This document shows, one piece after another, positions 1-3,683 of a DNA stretch of 5,053 nucleotides. How positions within the stretch are numbered: position 1 is the stretch's first letter; each line of letters opens with the position of its first letter. The notes under the pieces are model-generated. The model ran no database searches. It had not been told where the DNA came from and saw nothing but the letters and a program-made list of their open reading frames with translations. Made by a program: the position numbers and the translations under genes. The stretch comes from Sediminibacterium ginsengisoli (GTDB lineage: Bacteria > Bacteroidota > Bacteroidia > Chitinophagales > Chitinophagaceae), in the NCBI GenBank assembly GCA_945860335.1, contig CAMAQW010000137.1, positions 1 through 5,053 of the forward strand, in the 5' to 3' direction.

Positions 1-76
1 CAATAAACGCTTTTAGTTCAGTTTTACTTTTTAGGGTAAGCGCGGAGTCGGCCTTTTGGAAATTTACTTTTTGCAT
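1..76 (-). CDS. ybeY: Partial CDS, N-terminal 25 codons; possibly rRNA maturation endonuclease YbeY
   Basis: A minus-strand reading frame opens with ATG at 76-74 and stays open to the left edge, giving MQKVNFQKADSALTLKSKTE followed by LKAFI. It is the first possible ATG, because an in-frame stop (TAA, 88-86) lies just four codons upstream. The pattern (a short beta-strand with V-x-F, a loop, then a helix beginning LKxFI) resembles the N-terminus of Bacteroidota YbeY, a metal-dependent endonuclease acting in 16S rRNA maturation and ribosome quality control. The family's diagnostic zinc-binding histidine motif lies near the C-terminus, outside the window, so the identity rests on weak N-terminal resemblance. 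It is divergent from feoA across a 90-bp spacer, which makes a real start here plausible. The gene could be another short conserved protein. Confidence 0.42.
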   Translation of the reverse strand, partial: MQKVNFQKADSALTLKSKTELKAFI

Positions 77-97
77 GTGTGCAAGTTAAGTTTAACT
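71..97. promoter_or_regulatory. Two abutting inverted repeats in the divergent spacer (possible operator)
   Basis: TTGCA-tgtg-TGCAA (71-84) abuts, sharing one base, the perfect inverted repeat AGTTAA-gt-TTAACT (84-97). They lie over the start codon and immediate leader of the minus-strand gene and 70-96 bp upstream of the feoA start. Paired dyads between divergent genes are typical places for a dimeric regulator, and next to feoA an iron- or redox-responsive one would make sense. Neither dyad is a clear match to a Fur or DtxR box that I recognise. The symmetry is seen directly; an operator role is inference. Confidence 0.3.
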
Positions 98-131
98 CCA
101 AATTTCGTAACATTTTCTTTGCTGTGGGCGG

Positions 132-139
132 TACCTTTG
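132..139 (+). promoter_or_regulatory. Possible Bacteroidota -7 promoter element for feoA-nadD
   Basis: TACCTTTG matches the Bacteroidota sigma-ABfr -7 consensus TAnnTTTG exactly and would give a leader of roughly 20 nt before the feoA ATG at 167. No TTTG lies at the usual 19-20 bp upstream distance for a -33 element (the nearest, 118-121, is too close), so the call is weak. Confidence 0.3.
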
Positions 140-166
140 CAAGAAGCGCAACAAACTCAAAAGTGT

Positions 167-403
167 ATGAAAAAATTATCGGAATTAGAAGCGGGAGAGG
201 CTGGGATCATTCACTCATTTGAGAAAGATGAACTTTATATCAAATTATTGGAAATGGGCTGCGTACCTGGTGAGCCGGTTAAAGTGGTTCAAGTGGCGCC
301 CCTAGGTGATCCAATTTCTATTGAAGTATCTGGATATCATTTAAGTTTACGCTTAAGCGAAGCAGATAGTATTATTGTGAGCCAGGCAATAAATAATTTA
401 TAA
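167..403 (+). CDS. feoA: FeoA-domain protein (ferrous iron transport accessory)
   Basis: The 78-residue product is a single FeoA domain, an SH3-like beta-barrel of the family that assists the FeoB Fe(II) permease on its cytoplasmic side. The signature runs from MKKLSELEAGEAGII through LLEMGCVPGEPVKVV (about residues 26-40) to APLGDPISIEVSGYHLSLRL (about 43-62) and a final ADSIIV strand. Length is normal for stand-alone FeoA (75-80 aa). The frame extends upstream to an ATG at 56, but those 37 extra residues do not resemble FeoA and would overlap the divergent gene, so the ATG at 167 is chosen. The leader is A-rich with no Shine-Dalgarno, usual for this phylum. No feoB follows: nadD starts 23 bp after the stop, so the two are probably cotranscribed. 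A FeoB partner would have to be encoded elsewhere, or this is an orphan FeoA with another role. Confidence 0.9.
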   Translation: MKKLSELEAGEAGIIHSFEKDELYIKLLEMGCVPGEPVKVVQVAPLGDPISIEVSGYHLSLRLSEADSIIVSQAINNL

Positions 404-426
404 AACACTGATTATCAATTAATTAG

Positions 427-999
427 ATGAAGATAGGCCTGTATTTTGGTTCGTTTAATCCGGTTCATCACGGTCATTTAATGATCGCGAGCCATGTGGT
501 GAATAGAACGGATGTGCAACAGGTTTGGTTTGTAGTTTCTCCGCAAAATCCATTTAAACAGGCTGGTTCATTATTAAATGAATATGATAGGCTACACCTT
601 GTAAACCTCGCTATAGAAAACGACGAGGCAAGGCTTAGGGCTTCCGATGTTGAATTTAAATTACCGCGCCCATCCTATACCATCGATACACTTATCTATT
701 TAGAAGAAAAATATCCGCAGCATGAATTTGCAATCATTATGGGAAGCGATGGTTTTGTAAATATTTCTCGTTGGAAAAACGCTGACCTGCTTTTGAAGAA
801 ATATCCTTTTTATGTGTACCTGCGACCTGGATTTGAAACGGTTGATACACTTGGCGCAAATGTTATAATATTAAATGCACCACTATTAAATATTTCTGCA
901 ACAGGTATTAGAGATAGTATTAAAGACCAAAAAACAATACGTTATTTGGTTCCCGAAAACGTTAGAAAGGAAATTGAAGACCATCATTATTACAAATAA
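427..999 (+). CDS. nadD: Nicotinate-nucleotide adenylyltransferase (NadD)
   Basis: The 190-residue cytoplasmic enzyme joins ATP and nicotinate mononucleotide to give deamido-NAD and pyrophosphate, a step shared by de novo and Preiss-Handler NAD synthesis. It is a one-domain nucleotidyltransferase of the HxGH superfamily: GSFNPVHHGH (8-17) carries the ATP-binding HxGH, SPQNPFK (39-45) and RPSYTIDTL (81-89) match the substrate-side motifs, and ISATGIR (156-162) is the C-terminal ISxTxIR phosphate-binding motif. The usual GADN-type segment appears as GSDGF (106-110), a variant I believe occurs in related Bacteroidota. Length is typical (about 190-215 aa) and the protein is complete. The start follows the feoA stop by 23 bp, indicating translation from a shared transcript. 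A terminator follows directly after the stop. Confidence 0.95.
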   Translation: MKIGLYFGSFNPVHHGHLMIASHVVNRTDVQQVWFVVSPQNPFKQAGSLLNEYDRLHLVNLAIENDEARLRASDVEFKLPRPSYTIDTLIYLEEKYPQHEFAIIMGSDGFVNISRWKNADLLLKKYPFYVYLRPGFETVDTLGANVIILNAPLLNISATGIRDSIKDQKTIRYLVPENVRKEIEDHHYYK

Positions 1000-1033
1000 A
1001 AAAGCCCCAGAACCTAATAAGGCCGGGGCTTTT
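1000..1033. terminator. Bidirectional intrinsic terminator between convergent nadD and ppiD-like gene
   Basis: GCCCC (1004-1008) pairs with GGGGC (1025-1029), and the flanking AAAA (1000-1003) pairs with TTTT (1030-1033). A smaller inner CCT/AGG pairing (1013-1015 with 1020-1022) can extend the hairpin. On the plus strand the stem ends in a short T tract for nadD. On the minus strand the complement of the A run at 998-1003 gives six T residues, a stronger tail for the ppiD-like gene. It sits directly after the nadD stop and 20 bp past the other gene's stop. Confidence 0.85.
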
Positions 1034-1052
1034 AGCTAAATACGATTTTCTA

Positions 1053-3143
1053 TTAATAGAAAGTAGAGCGGTTGTCTGTAATTTTTGCAGACTTCTTGAT
1101 CGCTTCAAAGCCTCTATATATATTTGATTGAACTGCTTGTAGTAAAGCAGATGTAATTGCAGCAGGATCTTGCATGGTTGCAGCAGCGCTAATCGCTTCA
1201 GGTCTAACAGCAAATACACCAGCAGCACCTTCAATGGCGGCAGTGTTTTTTCCAATGAGTGATTTATTAAATGCAGCTCCAACAACTTTTGGTTCTGCAC
1301 CTAAACCCGGTACAAATGGAGATGCAAAACTTAAACTATCTACACGCTGAGCTGGGAAACCCGAACTCTTTACAAAATCTTCAAGCGTAGAACCCTTAAA
1401 TTTAGATGCAATAATTTGCTTTGCTTTTAATTCATTTCTAACAAGACCTTCTACAAGTGGCTTTGCTTCTGCGACACCCATGGTTCCTTTTTCGCCAATT
1501 GAAGTGATCATAGCTACAATATAAGCATCTCCAATTTCTGTTGGTTCAGAAACGGCACCCACTTTATTGTCATATACCCAACGCACCGTTTCTCTACTTT
1601 TTCCAAGTCCCGTAATAGTGAAATCATTTTTCTTGATATCTACACCATTTAAAATTTGTAGATTATTTTTTAAAGCGTTTTGCTCAAAATCTTTTTTAGA
1701 CTTTGCATTAGCAACAAAAGATGCAGCAGCAGTAGAAGCAGCCGTTACGGTTTCATTACTAGCAACAAGTGCTTTAGATAAGTATGCGATTTTGTATGCC
1801 GGCGCAAAATTTTTCTGATCTAATACTTCGGTATAATGATACCCGAATTCAGATTTTACAACGTCTTTAGTACCCTTTGGTTTATCAAAAGAAAAATCAT
1901 TGAATGCACCCACCATTTGACCTTGTGCAAAATAATCATAAACACCACCCTTTTCTTTACTACCCGCATCATCAGAATACTTTTGAACAAGCGCATTAAA
2001 ATCTGCACCAGCAGCAACAGCATATTTAATAGAATCAACTAATTTTTTAGCAACGCTATCTGGTCTAATTTGTTGACCAGAACGTGGATCAACGGTACCA
2101 ATTAAAATGTGACGCACTTTTGAACTATCTGGCCAGTTTTTAATACCCACCATTTTAGCTAATACATAAGCATTACCATCTACATAAGGACCGTAAACAG
2201 TACCAGTAGGAATCTTAACGAGCGTATCTTTATTCGCTTGTTGCATTCTGTTTTTACTGAAATATCCATCATAATAAGGTAAATCGCTACCTACTCTATT
2301 TAAAAAAGCACCATTATCAGTAGCTGAAGCAAAGTCTTGTTTTTGTGCCAATACTTCATTTAAAACAGTTGCGCTATCTGAGCTACTTGGAATCGCACTA
2401 AAAGAAACATAAGCGATTGATCTGGTTTCTTCTTCTTTTTTGTATGCAGAAGCGTGCGCTTTAACATAAGCAGCGATATCATTATCAGTAACCTTAATAG
2501 TACTATCAGCAATACTTGCATATGGAACAAATACTACAGATGCACTTGCTATTTGATTATTATCAGCAGCTTGTTTTTCAACCATCCACTTTGGAACGTA
2601 TGCAGATTTTTGAAGTAATACACTATACTTGTTACGGAGTGCTTGTTCTAAAATAGGTTGAATATAAACCTGGTTGATCATTTTAATTTGATCCGCGTTT
2701 TTGCTTTTTTTAATTTGAGCAAATGCTTTTTTAGCATCTTCCACTTTAAATAAACCAGTTGCAGGATCTGTAAACTCTTGTTTTAAAGGAGAGTTTTCAG
2801 AAAATAAAATATCACTTAATTCTTTAGCTGTTACTTGTAAACCAAGTTTAGCACATTCCGCTTCAATTAATAAACGGTCTACTTCTTGATTCCATAAAGA
2901 ACCAATGAGTTGATCTCTTTGTGCACCTTGGCTAGCATACATTTTTTCTTGCATGGCTAACTTTTCTTCAAAAGCCGCTCTTTCTAATTTTTGGCCATTC
3001 ACTTGTCCAATTGTACTTGTGTTAGAAAAAGCGCTTCCGCCTCTACCAACACCATCTTGTAATATAAAAGCAATTAAGGCTACAGCGATAATACTAAAGA
3101 TGATCCAAGTTCCTCGATCACGAATACTTTGAATAACAGACAT
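1053..3143 (-). CDS. ppiD: PpiD/SurA-like membrane-anchored peptidyl-prolyl isomerase
   Basis: The 696-residue protein has a short basic N-terminus (MSVIQSIRDRG) and one hydrophobic segment at about 13-29 (IIFSIIAVALIAFIL) with no signal-peptidase site, so it is probably anchored in the inner membrane with the rest periplasmic. Residues about 45-190 form a SurA/PpiD N-terminal chaperone domain (IGQVNGQKLERAAFEEKL, then LWNQEVDRLLIEAEC). A parvulin rotamase domain spans about 342-445: VRHILIG (343-349), the central SDDAGSKEKGGVYDYF (390-405) and FGYHYTEV (433-440), with both characteristic histidines (345 and 436). Before and after it, about 215-335 (ending VYGPYVDGNAYVLAKM) and 447-550 (ending GDAYIVAMI) look like degenerate parvulin-like units. 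The family helps newly exported outer-membrane proteins fold and isomerises Xaa-Pro bonds. It is somewhat longer than E. coli PpiD (623 aa). The A/T-rich leader lacks a Shine-Dalgarno. It is convergent with nadD and reads away from the candidate origin. Confidence 0.88.
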   Translation of the reverse strand: MSVIQSIRDRGTWIIFSIIAVALIAFILQDGVGRGGSAFSNTSTIGQVNGQKLERAAFEEKLAMQEKMYASQGAQRDQLIGSLWNQEVDRLLIEAECAKLGLQVTAKELSDILFSENSPLKQEFTDPATGLFKVEDAKKAFAQIKKSKNADQIKMINQVYIQPILEQALRNKYSVLLQKSAYVPKWMVEKQAADNNQIASASVVFVPYASIADSTIKVTDNDIAAYVKAHASAYKKEEETRSIAYVSFSAIPSSSDSATVLNEVLAQKQDFASATDNGAFLNRVGSDLPYYDGYFSKNRMQQANKDTLVKIPTGTVYGPYVDGNAYVLAKMVGIKNWPDSSKVRHILIGTVDPRSGQQIRPDSVAKKLVDSIKYAVAAGADFNALVQKYSDDAGSKEKGGVYDYFAQGQMVGAFNDFSFDKPKGTKDVVKSEFGYHYTEVLDQKNFAPAYKIAYLSKALVASNETVTAASTAAASFVANAKSKKDFEQNALKNNLQILNGVDIKKNDFTITGLGKSRETVRWVYDNKVGAVSEPTEIGDAYIVAMITSIGEKGTMGVAEAKPLVEGLVRNELKAKQIIASKFKGSTLEDFVKSSGFPAQRVDSLSFASPFVPGLGAEPKVVGAAFNKSLIGKNTAAIEGAAGVFAVRPEAISAAATMQDPAAITSALLQAVQSNIYRGFEAIKKSAKITDNRSTFY

Positions 3144-3189
3144 AAAAACGAATTATAATAAATAAAATGACCGGCAAATTACCGGAGGG

Positions 3190-3197
3190 CAAAAATA
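3190..3197 (-). promoter_or_regulatory. Possible -7 promoter element of the ppiD-like gene
   Basis: Read on the minus strand, TATTTTTG matches the Bacteroidota TAnnTTTG element and would place transcription start about 40 nt before the ATG. The only upstream TTTG (complement of 3224-3227) is 26 bp away, longer than the usual 19-20 bp, and overlaps the first DnaA-box-like site. Moderate to low support. Confidence 0.33.
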
Positions 3198-3216
3198 AGG
3201 TATTGCGGGCTTATTT

Positions 3217-3225
3217 CTATCCACA
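3217..3225 (+). promoter_or_regulatory. DnaA-box-like site 1
   Basis: CTATCCACA differs from the DnaA box TTATCCACA only at the first base. It is the only strong site in the plus orientation and faces site 2, an identical copy in reverse. Confidence 0.55.
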
Positions 3226-3283
3226 AACTAGGGGTTAATAAGTAGTATTTTAGGTGGAAAACTGCCATTTTTTAAAATTTTAA

Positions 3284-3292
3284 TGTGGATAG
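3284..3292 (-). promoter_or_regulatory. DnaA-box-like site 2
   Basis: TGTGGATAG on the plus strand reads CTATCCACA on the minus strand, identical to site 1 and 8/9 to the consensus. The shared C variant in both copies suggests a lineage-specific box rather than chance. Confidence 0.55.
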
Positions 3293-3383
3293 AACTAGAA
3301 TAAGTAAGAGTGTAAAAGGAGATATTAGGTTAATAGGCTAAAATAAACCCATTTTACACCCAGTTAATTAACAGTTTACAAAA

Positions 3384-3392
3384 GGTGGATAC
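3384..3392 (-). promoter_or_regulatory. Weak DnaA-box-like site 3
   Basis: GGTGGATAC is 7/9 to TGTGGATAA. Its context (TTTACAAAAGGTGGATA) closely parallels that of site 4 (TTTATAAAAGGGTGGATT), so the two look like copies of a larger element. Confidence 0.4.
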
Positions 3393-3481
3393 TAAAAATT
3401 TTATCATATAATAACCTTTTTGAAAAAACTACAAAATGGTTAATAAACGAATGACGTAACATTAGAAAATGTTTATAAAAG

Positions 3482-3500
3482 GGTGGATTAAAGTGTATAA
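3482..3500 (-). promoter_or_regulatory. DnaA-box-like sites 4 and 5, closely spaced
   Basis: GGTGGATTA (3482-3490, 7/9) is followed one base later by AGTGTATAA (3492-3500), which on the minus strand reads TTATACACT, 8/9 to TTATNCACA. Both have the same orientation, and such tandem spacing suits cooperative DnaA loading. Site 5 also forms one arm of the inverted repeat at 3492-3512. Confidence 0.45.
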
Positions 3501-3512
3501 CCCGTTAACACT
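3492..3512. repeat. Imperfect inverted repeat, hairpin potential
   Basis: AGTGTATAAC (3492-3501) pairs with GTTAACACT (3504-3512) across a CC centre, nine pairs with one bulged A. Its left arm is the DnaA-box-like site 5. Confidence 0.6.
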
Positions 3513-3525
3513 AAAAATATAAGAA

Positions 3526-3534
3526 TGTGTATAA
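3526..3534 (-). promoter_or_regulatory. DnaA-box site 6, full consensus match
   Basis: TGTGTATAA reads TTATACACA on the minus strand, a complete match to TTATNCACA. It is the box closest to the AT-rich block, about 26 bp away, a natural position for the anchoring box of an unwinding region. Confidence 0.6.
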
Positions 3535-3560
3535 GAAGGTTATTAAGATATTAACACCCG

Positions 3561-3660
3561 TAATAGTAATAGTTTATTTAAATAAAAAAGTATTAAATCT
3601 ATTATTACCGTAATTATTAACACACATTTTTTAAATAAAAATTAGATTCAAAAAAATCAA
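3561..3660. other. Extremely AT-rich block, possible DNA-unwinding element
   Basis: Only 13 of 100 bases are G or C. It opens with the direct repeat TAATAGTAATAG (3561-3572), runs into the perfect 14-bp palindrome TTTATTTAAATAAA (3573-3586), and is closed by CTATTATTACCG (3599-3610), which is roughly the inverse of the opening CCCGTAATAGTAATAG (3557-3572). The whole of 3557-3610 is therefore an imperfect dyad. Low melting stability next to DnaA-box-like sites is what an unwinding element should show. Confidence 0.45.
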
Positions 3661-3683
3661 TTGCTTCTTGTAATTTCAATCTT

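Larger units (their letters stand above)
3233..3545 (+). repeat. Interspersed octamer GGTTAATA/GGTTATTA at about 100-bp intervals
   Basis: Exact GGTTAATA occurs at 3233-3240, 3328-3335 and 3438-3445, and GGTTATTA at 3538-3545, giving start-to-start distances of 95, 110 and 100 bp. One reverse copy (TAATAACC) lies at 3409-3416. The first three are each followed by a GGTGGA core, 20, 56 and 44 bp downstream. In 25% GC sequence some recurrence is expected by chance, but the spacing is notable. Confidence 0.4.
3144..3683. other. Candidate chromosomal replication origin (oriC), gene-free 540 bp
   Basis: This divergent spacer is about 25% GC (137 of 540 bases by hand count) and has no credible reading frame. 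It holds several DnaA-box-like 9-mers: 3217-3225, 3284-3292, 3384-3392, 3482-3490, 3492-3500 and 3526-3534, five of the six in the same orientation, plus weaker ones at 3253-3261, 3309-3317 and 3352-3360. GGTTAATA or its near form GGTTATTA recurs at 3233, 3328, 3438 and 3538. The right end (3561-3660) drops to 13% GC with palindromes, as expected for a DNA-unwinding element. The neighbours on both sides read away from it, matching leading-strand orientation at an origin. Known: bacterial origins combine clustered DnaA boxes with an adjacent AT-rich unwinding region, and they need not lie beside dnaA. Inferred: that this region is oriC. Alternative: an AT-rich divergent promoter region with chance boxes. 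Confidence 0.6.

Noticed and set aside
3..92. Open plus-strand frame entering from the left edge to a stop at 92
   Set aside because: Its product (INAFSSVLLFRVSAESAF...) shows no family features and is opposite the better-supported minus-strand frame starting at 76.
56..166. N-terminal extension of feoA to the ATG at 56
   Set aside because: The 37 added residues do not resemble FeoA, the ATG at 167 gives a family-typical 78 aa, and the extension would overlap the divergent gene and the putative promoter.
962..1300. Minus-strand 112-residue frame overlapping the nadD end and ppiD-like gene end
   Set aside because: It crosses the terminator and lies in another frame of the ppiD-like gene, with a low-complexity Leu-rich product: a shadow.
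1567..2042. Plus-strand frames of 83 and 68 residues and a minus-strand 60-residue frame within the ppiD-like gene
   Set aside because: All lie within a well-supported coding region in other frames, with no recognisable domains.
3233..3545. CRISPR array or satellite interpretation of the ~100-bp-spaced octamers
   Set aside because: The repeated unit is only 8 bp, spacing varies, and no cas genes or long direct repeats are present.
3641..3683. Promoter for the ggt-like gene just upstream of its start
   Set aside because: No convincing TAnnTTTG with a -33 partner is present; TAATTTCA (3671-3678) has two mismatches and is too close to the ATG.
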